Shown piece by piece: positions 26,281 to 33,047 of a stretch of 52,620 nt of DNA. The stretch spans positions 16,590-69,209 of the forward strand of contig DHUL01000040.1 in assembly GCA_002409145.1 (NCBI GenBank), read 5' to 3'. The stretch's first letter is position 1; every line of letters starts with the position of its first letter. The position numbers and the translations under genes are program-made. The stretch comes from Bacteroidales bacterium UBA5235 (GTDB lineage: Bacteria; Bacteroidota; Bacteroidia; Bacteroidales; VadinHA17). A model generated the notes under the pieces. The model did no database searches. It saw nothing but the letters and a program-made list of their open reading frames with translations, and was not told where the DNA came from.

Positions 26281-26455
26281 CTTTCTTCTGATTTGGTCTT
26301 TCCCTGTTGTCACGAAGCCGGCCGGACTTGCGCAGTGCCTGGTCAAGGATCCATTCAATCTGACCGTTGGTGCTACGGAACTCGTCAGAGGCCCATTTTT
26401 CAATGGCACTCAGCTTGTCCGGATCAATGCGTATGACGAACGACTTCTTCTGCAT
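26270..26455 (-). CDS. Arc-type ribbon-helix-helix DNA-binding protein
   Basis: 61 residues. KKSFVIRIDPDKLSAIEKWASDEF forms the RHH strand and first helix, and STNGQIEWILDQALRKSG the second helix, as in Arc/Mnt-like repressors (PF03869-like). The C-terminus is basic and disordered (RLRDNRERPNQKKDEK). No toxin is adjacent; instead the gene lies two bases after an SPFH gene and overlaps a Zn-ribbon gene. It is a good candidate for the autoregulator of this operon because tandem 11-bp-spaced repeats lie in the operon promoter (27320-27347). Confidence 0.82.
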   Translation of the reverse strand: MQKKSFVIRIDPDKLSAIEKWASDEFRSTNGQIEWILDQALRKSGRLRDNRERPNQKKDEK

Positions 26456-26457
26456 GA

Positions 26458-27312
26458 CTACTGATGTAGGGTCCCGGCGTTAATTATCGGATTTGGATCC
26501 TTGTCGCCGCACAACACCACCATAAGATTACTAACCATCGCAGCCTTTTTCTCTTCATCCAGATCGATAATTTTCTTCTCCGAGAGCTGTTCGAGAGCCA
26601 TTTCAACCATTGAAACTGCACCCTCGACAATTTTGAACCTGGCAGCAACAACTGCTGCAGCCTGCTGACGGCGGAGCATTGCTCCCGCAATCTCCTCAGC
26701 ATAGGCAATGTAGTTGATCCTGGCCTCAATAACGTTTATACCGGCAATCTTCAGCCTCTCACTGATCTCCTTCTCGAGCTCGTCATTGACCTCTTCGCCA
26801 CCGCTGCGGAGCGTGATTTCTTCCTCATGTCCCTCCCAGTTGTCATACGGATACAGACCAGCAAGCTTGCGAAGGGCTGCATCACTCTGCACAAGAACGA
26901 AATGCTCATAGTTGTCGACGTCAAAAGCAGCCTTGTATGTGTCCTCAACCTTCCACACGAGCACCAGTCCTATCTTGATGGGGTTTCCGTTCTTGTCGTT
27001 CACCTTAATGGGCTCACTGTCGAAGTTCCGGGCGCGAAGTGAAATTTTCTTCCGTGAATAAAACGGAATATTCCACCAGAATCCATTCTTCTTCACGGTG
27101 CCCCTGTAAGCACCAAAAAGCACCATAACCATCGACTCATTCGGATTAACCACCATCAGTCCTGCCAAAAGGAGGATGTCAACCAGTACAAGAAGTGTGC
27201 CCAGCCAGAAAACCGAAACGATGAAGGAGTAAACCGTTGCAGCAATGGCAAGCAGGGCTATTACCAGTAATAAATAACCCGATGATGCTTTGAAAATTTT
27301 TTCTTCTTTCAT
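26458..27312 (-). CDS. SPFH/Band-7 domain membrane protein
   Basis: 284 residues. Two closely spaced hydrophobic segments (about 12-35 and 37-53) precede the prohibitin-homology domain: ESMVMVLFGAYRGTVKKNGFW, KISLRARNFDSEPIKVNDKNG, IGLVLVWKVEDTYKAAFDVD, then EEVNDELEKEISERLKIAGI and VIEARINYIAYAEEIAGAMLRRQQA. The C-terminal helix (EGAVSMVEMALEQLSEKKIID) is the coiled-coil oligomerisation region. SPFH proteins form large ring assemblies in membranes and organise proteases or lipid domains; the specific partner is unknown here. First gene of the SPFH-RHH-Zn-ribbon operon. Confidence 0.92.
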   Translation of the reverse strand: MKEEKIFKASSGYLLLVIALLAIAATVYSFIVSVFWLGTLLVLVDILLLAGLMVVNPNESMVMVLFGAYRGTVKKNGFWWNIPFYSRKKISLRARNFDSEPIKVNDKNGNPIKIGLVLVWKVEDTYKAAFDVDNYEHFVLVQSDAALRKLAGLYPYDNWEGHEEEITLRSGGEEVNDELEKEISERLKIAGINVIEARINYIAYAEEIAGAMLRRQQAAAVVAARFKIVEGAVSMVEMALEQLSEKKIIDLDEEKKAAMVSNLMVVLCGDKDPNPIINAGTLHQ

Positions 27313-27319
27313 GATTTAT

Positions 27320-27347
27320 GATATTATTATGATATCACAAAGATATC
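27320..27347 (-). promoter_or_regulatory. Three GATAT(T/C) repeats at 11-bp spacing, candidate RHH operator
   Basis: GATATT at 27320, GATATC at 27331 and GATATC at 27342, exactly one helical turn apart. The latter two extend to GATATCAC. They overlap the -7 element of the SPFH operon. RHH repressors commonly bind tandem half-sites in their own promoter, and an RHH gene is in this operon. Confidence 0.55.
27338..27345 (-). promoter_or_regulatory. -7 element of the SPFH operon
   Basis: Minus-strand TATCTTTG, exact TAnnTTTG match, 25 bases before the SPFH start codon (27310-27312), within the tandem GATATC repeats. Confidence 0.55.
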
Positions 27348-27387
27348 ACGAAATAATATAAAAGTCAAGAAAAGAGAAAAAAAATTT

Positions 27388-27395
27388 ACATTTGA
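27388..27395 (+). promoter_or_regulatory. -7 element of the methyltransferase gene
   Basis: TACATTTG, exact TAnnTTTG match, ending only three bases before the ATG at 27399, which implies a leaderless or near-leaderless transcript. Confidence 0.5.
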
Positions 27396-27398
27396 GCC

Positions 27399-28196
27399 AT
27401 GCATGAACGGCACACCGACAGGGAACTATACTTCAGGGAGCAGGCATACACAACCCGTAAGCATGTTATTCCGTTCATTTCGGACGTCAGGCAGATCACG
27501 GGTTCTCTTTCAGTGCTTGAAATAGGGTGCGGCGAAGGTGGCAATCTTCTCCCCTTCCTTGAGGCAGGATGCGCAAGGATCACCGGCATTGACATCTCTG
27601 AAGGGAAGATCGGGAATGCACGGAGGTTCTACGCCACCATCCCCGCCGGAGAGAAGGTGGAATTCATTGCTGCAGACGTATATGACTGCAAAGCTGTGGG
27701 CAGGTTTGACCTGGTCATGATGCGTGATGTTCTCGAACATATCCATGATCAGGCAAGATTCATATCATTTGTTAAGGATCTGCTTGCCCCCGGAGGATTA
27801 CTATTCATAGCCTTCCCTCCCTGGTTCAATCCATTCGGTGGTCATCAGCAGGTATGTGAGAGCGGTATCCTGTCAAAGACGCCCTGGATACACCTCCTGC
27901 CCCGTGGCATGTATCGTCTTCTGCTCCGGTCCGCAGGAGAGAATCAGGCGCGTATAGACGGATTACTTGAGATTAAGGAAACGGGGCTTAACCTGGGTCG
28001 CTTCTACAGAATCACAAAAAAAGAGGGATTTTTCGTTCTGAAAAAATCCCTCTGGTTCATCAATCCGAACTTCGAGATAAAATTCGGGCTTCACCCCCGC
28101 CTGTTGCCGGATTTTTTCGGCAGGATACCCTTCCTGAGGAATTTCCTGGCAACAACAGGTTATTTCATTATTTCAGTGCCTCGTCAAGAGCCCTGA
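27399..28196 (+). CDS. Class I SAM-dependent methyltransferase
   Basis: 265 residues, cytosolic. Rossmann-fold SAM signature LSVLEIGCGEGGNLLPFLEAGC (motif I, around residues 33-54), ITGIDISEGKI (acidic residue of motif II), EFIAADVYD (motif III), FDLVMMRDVLEHIHDQ (motif IV) and LAPGGLLFIAFPPW (motif V). The FPPWFNPFGGHQQ stretch and aromatic C-terminus are typical of Methyltransf_11/25 members acting on small molecules or lipids. The substrate is not known. Its last 29 bases overlap the 3' end of the convergent metallopeptidase gene. Confidence 0.88.
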   Translation: MHERHTDRELYFREQAYTTRKHVIPFISDVRQITGSLSVLEIGCGEGGNLLPFLEAGCARITGIDISEGKIGNARRFYATIPAGEKVEFIAADVYDCKAVGRFDLVMMRDVLEHIHDQARFISFVKDLLAPGGLLFIAFPPWFNPFGGHQQVCESGILSKTPWIHLLPRGMYRLLLRSAGENQARIDGLLEIKETGLNLGRFYRITKKEGFFVLKKSLWFINPNFEIKFGLHPRLLPDFFGRIPFLRNFLATTGYFIISVPRQEP

Positions 28197-30201
28197 GCAA
28201 AGGCTGCGCCGAAATCTTTGTTCCCGTTGCCTGGTTCATCCAGTGCTGTGGCGTCAGTCGGCCGAGGCTGTATATGCGGTCAACCTCATCCGAAAAATCC
28301 TTTCCCTTAAGCTGCTCCTCAATCTGGAACTGTATTATCTGCCCGTATGCATAGTTGGCCAGGTAAAGCGGGGTATTGATCATGTGTGAGTAGATTGCCA
28401 GCAGCGGTGAATCACTCACCCCCAATACAGGTGCAAAATATTTGTTCCAGATATCCGCTGCAATTGCAACAGTCCTGTCCCTGAGCTGGGCGGGAGTTGC
28501 ATCAGGATTCTCATAAAGCCAGTTCCACACACCCATCTCCACCAGGCTCACACCCATAATCTCCATAAGCGACCAGGCGGCATCAAGAGTCTGAAGCTTC
28601 TCCTTCTCAGGGTTTTCATCATTGATTCCAAGGAGCATCAGGTCGCGGTCCTGGAACAAAAAGGCATTAGCCTCTGTGAAAGCCGTGTTGGGCACTCCGG
28701 AAAGTGTGTAATAGTCAACATCATAAAGTGAGATTGTCTGTTCCACGTTGTGGCCGAACTCATGTACCGCGATGTTGTATCCCTTATAGTCCATTCCTTT
28801 ATCTGAAATACGGGTCCTGAGGTGTGACACCGCTCCTTTCATTGCAGCGCCCCATGCATGTCCGGAGCCTCGGGCCGGATCTACAACAATCTTGTCTGCC
28901 AGGTATTTCGCCCTTTCAGGTGACCATCCGAGTTTGATAAGAATAGCGGGCATTCCTGCCCTGAATGCGGCCGGGTCAGGATAGAGAGCAGACGTTTTGG
29001 AAGTTAGCATGCTCTCCGATATTGAACTTCTCGATTTGAATCCGTCATACCATATATCATAAGGCCGGAGGTCACGCCCCAGTCTTTCCTTTATGATCCC
29101 TGCCAGTTGCTTAAGCTGCGGTGAACTCAGGTACTCATTGAAAAGCGCTGCAGCATCCTCCTCGGATATTTCCATCCCTCCCGAGAAACTGCGCAGCATT
29201 GCAGTATTCATTCCCGGATTGTAAGGGTCAATTGCCTTCCATGCATTGAATATGCTTATTACATGTGAGTAACGGGTGTCAGGCTCAGCCTTGGCTTCTG
29301 CGGCAGTGCCATCCTTTGTGACTGTGTTTGAGTAAGGAGCCCATTCATAATCAGGGCTGTTGACAACAATTCCGGGTATCTCCTGCCTGATGATCCGCTC
29401 CATCACCCTGTATACCATTTCCTGCTTTTCGTTACCATTTTCCCTGTCAGCGTAGTTTGACTTGATCTCGTCACGAAGGTTCCAGTGTGAGAGAAGAACC
29501 ATGTCAGCAGGGAAGAGTTGCCGGCCGTCATCGGTTCTCAGCTTTCCCATATGGATATTATACTCTGCAATGTACATCTCGGCATTGCCGATTGCAGTAT
29601 TTGCAGCCTGGTTCAGTTCTGCCGGCACACGTGAGATGAACATATCGCCAAGGCGGGCCATCGCCCACTGCTCCCTGCTCCATCCTCCGCCAAGTTCATC
29701 CTTTTCAGCCAGGGTATAATAGGGAAAATTCAGCGCTACCATGAAGGCTATCTTGTTCTCATAGAAGTCCGATTGCATGTGTGAACTCACCGAGTAGTTT
29801 CCGAACATGCGGTCCACCTCGTCAATCTCCCCTGCTGCCTCATCAAGAATCTTTTTCAGGTCGAGTGTGATCTCGTTCATATTCCCCGCCAGTGATTCCA
29901 TGTAGTTGCTGGTCTTGATGAACACTGCCTTGCGTCTGGCAGGGTCAGAAATATAGTTCGCGGAGACGAAACCGGTAAATTCCTCAGCAGTTCCGTCCTC
30001 CTCGCGCCACAACGAAGCCGCATGACGAACTCCCTTTTCGAGAAGCTGCAAATCAGCCGCTGGTTGTTCTGCAACCACGCGGTCAACAGTTGTCTTAACC
30101 ACCGTTTCACCGATGAATGCTGTTCCTGCTTCACCTCCCTTTTTGGCAGGGGTTGAACAAGCTGTCATTACAATGGCCATAAGGAAAATAATTTTTCTCA
30201 T
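28168..30201 (-). CDS. Zinc metallopeptidase lipoprotein (HEFGH, M3-like)
   Basis: 677 residues. Type II signal peptide with lipobox ending at Cys15 (IVMTAC). The peptidase core carries H480-E-F-G-H484 (AVHEFGHNVEQ) and a downstream Glu510 in FTEANAF, the HExxH...E ligand set of gluzincins. The flanking pattern (HNVEQTISLYDVDYYTLSGVPNTAFTEA) is like M3-family oligopeptidases, though the long helical N-terminal half is divergent. Probably a lipid-anchored periplasmic or surface oligopeptidase. It starts 15 bases after the upstream peptidase gene (30217), so the two form an operon. Confidence 0.82.
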   Translation of the reverse strand: MRKIIFLMAIVMTACSTPAKKGGEAGTAFIGETVVKTTVDRVVAEQPAADLQLLEKGVRHAASLWREEDGTAEEFTGFVSANYISDPARRKAVFIKTSNYMESLAGNMNEITLDLKKILDEAAGEIDEVDRMFGNYSVSSHMQSDFYENKIAFMVALNFPYYTLAEKDELGGGWSREQWAMARLGDMFISRVPAELNQAANTAIGNAEMYIAEYNIHMGKLRTDDGRQLFPADMVLLSHWNLRDEIKSNYADRENGNEKQEMVYRVMERIIRQEIPGIVVNSPDYEWAPYSNTVTKDGTAAEAKAEPDTRYSHVISIFNAWKAIDPYNPGMNTAMLRSFSGGMEISEEDAAALFNEYLSSPQLKQLAGIIKERLGRDLRPYDIWYDGFKSRSSISESMLTSKTSALYPDPAAFRAGMPAILIKLGWSPERAKYLADKIVVDPARGSGHAWGAAMKGAVSHLRTRISDKGMDYKGYNIAVHEFGHNVEQTISLYDVDYYTLSGVPNTAFTEANAFLFQDRDLMLLGINDENPEKEKLQTLDAAWSLMEIMGVSLVEMGVWNWLYENPDATPAQLRDRTVAIAADIWNKYFAPVLGVSDSPLLAIYSHMINTPLYLANYAYGQIIQFQIEEQLKGKDFSDEVDRIYSLGRLTPQHWMNQATGTKISAQPLLRALDEALK

Positions 30202-30216
30202 ATCTGTTATTTTTGA

Positions 30217-31887
30217 TTATTTCTCGCCGACAACCTGGACGGCGTAGTATTTTGCAGTCAGCTTCTCTCCGGTTGCTCTTTCAATCATCTCATTCCACTC
30301 ATAACGCATGCCGGGCATAAAAACCCTGGTTTTAAAGAATTCGCCCACAGCCTTCATATCCTCACCGGTATTGTCTTTGACTACAGTACCTGTGATGTAT
30401 GCAGAGAACTGGGAGGCCAGCAGCTCTCCAAGAAGGTAATTATGGTAATAGCAAGGGTACAGAGCCACATGAATCTTGGTGGCCCAATCGGGCATGTCAC
30501 GGCCCGCAGGTTCCTTCATCATCTGGTATTTCTCAACCATATCCCACCACAATTGGTTAAGATCCTGGTCCGGATTTTCATACATGGCTTTTTCAAACCT
30601 GTACATCACCTGTGCCCAGCGGCTGAAGACAAGCTGTTGCAATCTGAAGGCATTGAAGGCATCCTTGTTTATCTTCTCTGCCTCCTTCGAGTCAATGATA
30701 CCCATATATTGCATCCAAGCAGGGTCGGTTGCATACCGGCCAAAGAAGTTTGCCACGGCCTCAGTAGTGAATGTGTGTGCTGCATCTCTTATTGCAAAGG
30801 GAAGGGCCCTGTCATTGTAGTAGGAATAGACACCGTGGCCAAGCTCATGCAGTATAGTATTCATCCAATATGAATCAGGCCTGATGTTGTCAAGGGTACG
30901 GACATCACCCTCCCTGTCAATATCTGTCGAGAACGCATGCTGGTTTTTGCCCGGCTTTTCATAAAGATCGCTCCTTACCAGTATTGAATCGACCGGTAAC
31001 CCTATGGATGCATAATAGGAAGCAGCCAGGTTCACCGGGTCCTTGTCGGCATAGTAACTGTCAAAATCAACTGAATATATTTCGGGTGCCTCCTGGAAAT
31101 ACCGGTTCTGGTAATGCCATGGCATTATGTCAGCGGTTGGAATGCCGTATCGTTTTGAATAATAGCCGTCTATCTCACTTTTAAGGGTAGCGAAAGTACC
31201 CCTGGTGAGGCTGTCAAGCTCATCAAAGATCCTGGTAACCTCCTCAGGGTCCTGGCCTGAGAGCTCCAGGCTCATCTGATGAAAGTTGCTGAATCCCAAC
31301 TCCTTTGCGATCTTGTTGCGATGCCTGACAAGCGTTATTATGTCATCAGCCATAACCGGGCCTATCTTCTTATGGCCTTCCCATGCTGCCTGAAGCTCTG
31401 CAGAATTGGTTGAATTTCGCAGGATATCCTCCACCTCATTGTCACTCAGCATCTTTCCATTGACCTCAGCTCTGAATGAGTTGAATTTCTTCGTTATCTC
31501 CGTCTCCATCCTCACCTGTTCGGCAAGAAGGCTTGTGTCAACCTGACCTGAAAGGAACTGGTTGTAGATTACTTCCAGCTGTCTTGAGAGCAGTGGATCT
31601 TTCACCAATCCCGATTCCTTCAGTTCCTTAAGTTCGGCGAATGCCTTTTTATCAGTAAAGTAACTGATAAATGCCACAGAGGCTTTTTCGTTTCTCGCCC
31701 ATGCCTCATCGGTACCGGTCACATTGGCATCCCATGAAGAGAGGGCCGATTCCTTGTAAAGGGGGATTACCGCCGTCTCGTAAGACGATATGAAAGTCCT
31801 CATCCTGTTCTCCATCTTTTCCTGTTTTGAAGTGCATGACCCAAGAACGGTCACGACTGCAATAAATAAGATAATTGTTCTTTTCAT
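30217..31887 (-). CDS. Zinc peptidyl-dipeptidase-like lipoprotein (M2/M3 family)
   Basis: 556 residues. Lipobox at VTVLGSC (Cys18). A mainly helical scaffold leads to H347-E-L-G-H351 (TILHELGHGVYSYYND) and Glu376 in FTTEAVANFFGRY, the catalytic and zinc-ligand set of M2 (ACE-like) and M3 oligopeptidases. The HRNKIAKELGFSNFHQMSLEL segment and GRYATDPAWMQ support M2/M3 membership. It would release dipeptides or short peptides from oligopeptides in the periplasm or on the surface. First gene of a two-gene operon with the HEFGH peptidase, giving two complementary exopeptidase-type activities. Substrates unknown. Confidence 0.85.
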   Translation of the reverse strand: MKRTIILFIAVVTVLGSCTSKQEKMENRMRTFISSYETAVIPLYKESALSSWDANVTGTDEAWARNEKASVAFISYFTDKKAFAELKELKESGLVKDPLLSRQLEVIYNQFLSGQVDTSLLAEQVRMETEITKKFNSFRAEVNGKMLSDNEVEDILRNSTNSAELQAAWEGHKKIGPVMADDIITLVRHRNKIAKELGFSNFHQMSLELSGQDPEEVTRIFDELDSLTRGTFATLKSEIDGYYSKRYGIPTADIMPWHYQNRYFQEAPEIYSVDFDSYYADKDPVNLAASYYASIGLPVDSILVRSDLYEKPGKNQHAFSTDIDREGDVRTLDNIRPDSYWMNTILHELGHGVYSYYNDRALPFAIRDAAHTFTTEAVANFFGRYATDPAWMQYMGIIDSKEAEKINKDAFNAFRLQQLVFSRWAQVMYRFEKAMYENPDQDLNQLWWDMVEKYQMMKEPAGRDMPDWATKIHVALYPCYYHNYLLGELLASQFSAYITGTVVKDNTGEDMKAVGEFFKTRVFMPGMRYEWNEMIERATGEKLTAKYYAVQVVGEK

Positions 31888-31961
31888 CAGTTTTGAAATT
31901 GGGTGACGCTAAGGTAGAAAAATCATGCAAGACAGACCATGATGCCGGTCATATATTGGAA

Positions 31962-31989
31962 GAACCGGACAGGATCTTCCTGCCGGTTC
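31962..31989 (-). other. Hairpin downstream of the sigma-factor operon
   Basis: GAACCGG-A-CAGG (31962-31973) pairs with CCTGCCGGTTC (31979-31989): 11 bp with one bulged A and a 5-nt loop. It lies 36 bases past the stop of the small gene ending at 32025. There is no T-run on the minus strand, so it may be a Rho-dependent or weak terminator. Confidence 0.4.
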
Positions 31990-32024
31990 CCCGACCAATG
32001 AATCAAGTATTTGAGGAAAGTTTC

Positions 32025-32210
32025 TTAGTTCACTTTATCCTTCCTGATCTTCTCGAACAGGCTGGCAATGACATCATCAGACGGTGTATCATCCATGTCA
32101 GGAAGCAGAACGCCAAGGGCGGTGTCTATGCCGAAGGCATCTGCAATCAAATCTGACGGGGTATTCGTGATCTCAAAATATGAAAGTAAGAGGGTAGAAT
32201 TCTTATCCAT
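32025..32210 (-). CDS. Small acidic protein downstream of the ECF sigma factor
   Basis: 61 residues from the ATG at 32208-32210 (66 or more from upstream starts at 32228 or TTG 32294). The sequence begins MDKNSTLLLSYFEITNTPSD and has a central LPDMDDTPSDDVIASLFEKIRKDK, acidic and probably helical, with no membrane segment. It follows the sigma gene on the same strand within about 50 bases. An anti-sigma or regulatory partner is possible by position only; I do not recognise it. A hairpin (32211-32243) lies directly before this ATG. Confidence 0.6.
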   Translation of the reverse strand: MDKNSTLLLSYFEITNTPSDLIADAFGIDTALGVLLPDMDDTPSDDVIASLFEKIRKDKVN

Positions 32211-32243
32211 AGGCGTTTCTGTTCTCATATCAGAAAAACGCCT
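32211..32243 (-). promoter_or_regulatory. Hairpin immediately upstream of the small gene's ATG
   Basis: Arms AGGCGTTT (32211-32218) and AAACGCCT (32236-32243) give an 8-bp perfect stem, with an additional CTG/CAG pair inside. On the minus strand the stem ends directly before the ATG at 32210 and contains the alternative ATG at 32228 in its loop, so it may control start choice or uncouple the gene from sigma translation. Confidence 0.4.
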
Positions 32244-32262
32244 GCTTGAATCAAAAATTGTA

Positions 32263-32850
32263 TCAGCCGACTGAAAGGGTGATATTTTTTTCAACCATTA
32301 TTTTGCGCATGTTGATAAGCGCATACCTCATCCTACCGAGTGCAGTGTTAATGCTTACTCCTGTCATGTCAGCAATTTCCTTGAAGCTCATCCCCGCATA
32401 GTGACGCATTATGACAACCTCACGCTGATCCTCGGGAAGTCCGTTGACAAGGCGCCTTACATCACGCATGACCTGACGACGAACAATTACATCCTCAACA
32501 TTGTCATCCGTCAGCTTCTTTGAATTGAAAAGATCAGTCTCATAATCATCATTGAGAACAATGCCCATCTGTTTCTCGTGCCTGAAATGATCAATAATAA
32601 GGTTGTGAGCTATCCTCATTACCCAGGAGATAAACTTGCCATCGTCCTGGTAACGGCCTGACCGTATCGACTGAACTACTTTGAGGAAGGTATCCTGGAA
32701 AATATCATCGGCCAGGTCCCTGTTCCGGATGTAAAGGCTTATATAGGAATAGACTTTACTTTTGTGTCGGAGGATGAGCAGCTCTATGCTTCTCTCATTA
32801 CCGTTCATGAAGCTGGTAATAAGCTCATAATCGGTCATTTTGCTCTTCAT
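32263..32850 (-). CDS. ECF-type RNA polymerase sigma factor
   Basis: 195 residues. Region 2: ERSIELLILRHKSKVYSYISLYI, LADDIFQDTFLKVVQSIRSGRY, FISWVMRIAHNLIIDHFRHEK. Region 4: VNGLPEDQREVVIMRHYAGMSFKEIADMTGVSINTALGRMRYALINMRK, a helix-turn-helix for -35 recognition. The charged linker between them (VLNDDYETDLFNSKKL) is longer than in many ECFs. It is a Bacteroidota-type ECF without an adjacent FecR-like anti-sigma factor or SusCD pair, so the regulon is unknown. An alternative start is the ATG four codons in. An inverted repeat precedes the start. Confidence 0.93.
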   Translation of the reverse strand: MKSKMTDYELITSFMNGNERSIELLILRHKSKVYSYISLYIRNRDLADDIFQDTFLKVVQSIRSGRYQDDGKFISWVMRIAHNLIIDHFRHEKQMGIVLNDDYETDLFNSKKLTDDNVEDVIVRRQVMRDVRRLVNGLPEDQREVVIMRHYAGMSFKEIADMTGVSINTALGRMRYALINMRKIMVEKNITLSVG

Positions 32851-32853
32851 AAC

Positions 32854-32883
32854 TAACTCTATTATTGGTTTCGGGTAGAGTTA
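32854..32883 (-). promoter_or_regulatory. Inverted repeat at the sigma-factor start
   Basis: TAACTCTA (32854-32861) and TAGAGTTA (32876-32883), perfect 8-bp arms, 14-base spacer, ending three bases before the ATG. It could be an operator or an RNA hairpin covering the ribosome-binding region. Confidence 0.45.
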
Positions 32884-33017
32884 TACGATAGGCGGTCCTC
32901 CTTTGTTGCGTTGTTGTTTTTTTTCTTGTTTACTGATGGCTTATACGGGGTGATATTCTGTTTTGTTTCATTTCTGTAAGAGACAAAGAAAACAAAAAAT
33001 TGTAAATTCAAAATTGT

Positions 33018-33025
33018 TAATTTTG
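33018..33025 (+). promoter_or_regulatory. -7 element of uvrA
   Basis: TAATTTTG, exact TAnnTTTG match, 23 bases before the uvrA ATG at 33048. Confidence 0.6.
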
Positions 33026-33047
33026 CCAACTTATCAACCAGGGCTGA

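Noticed and set aside
26281..26409. Longer form of the Zn-ribbon protein (117 aa)
   Set aside because: The extension lies antiparallel in phase over the RHH gene with no family similarity; the 74-residue form matches the ribbon domain fully.
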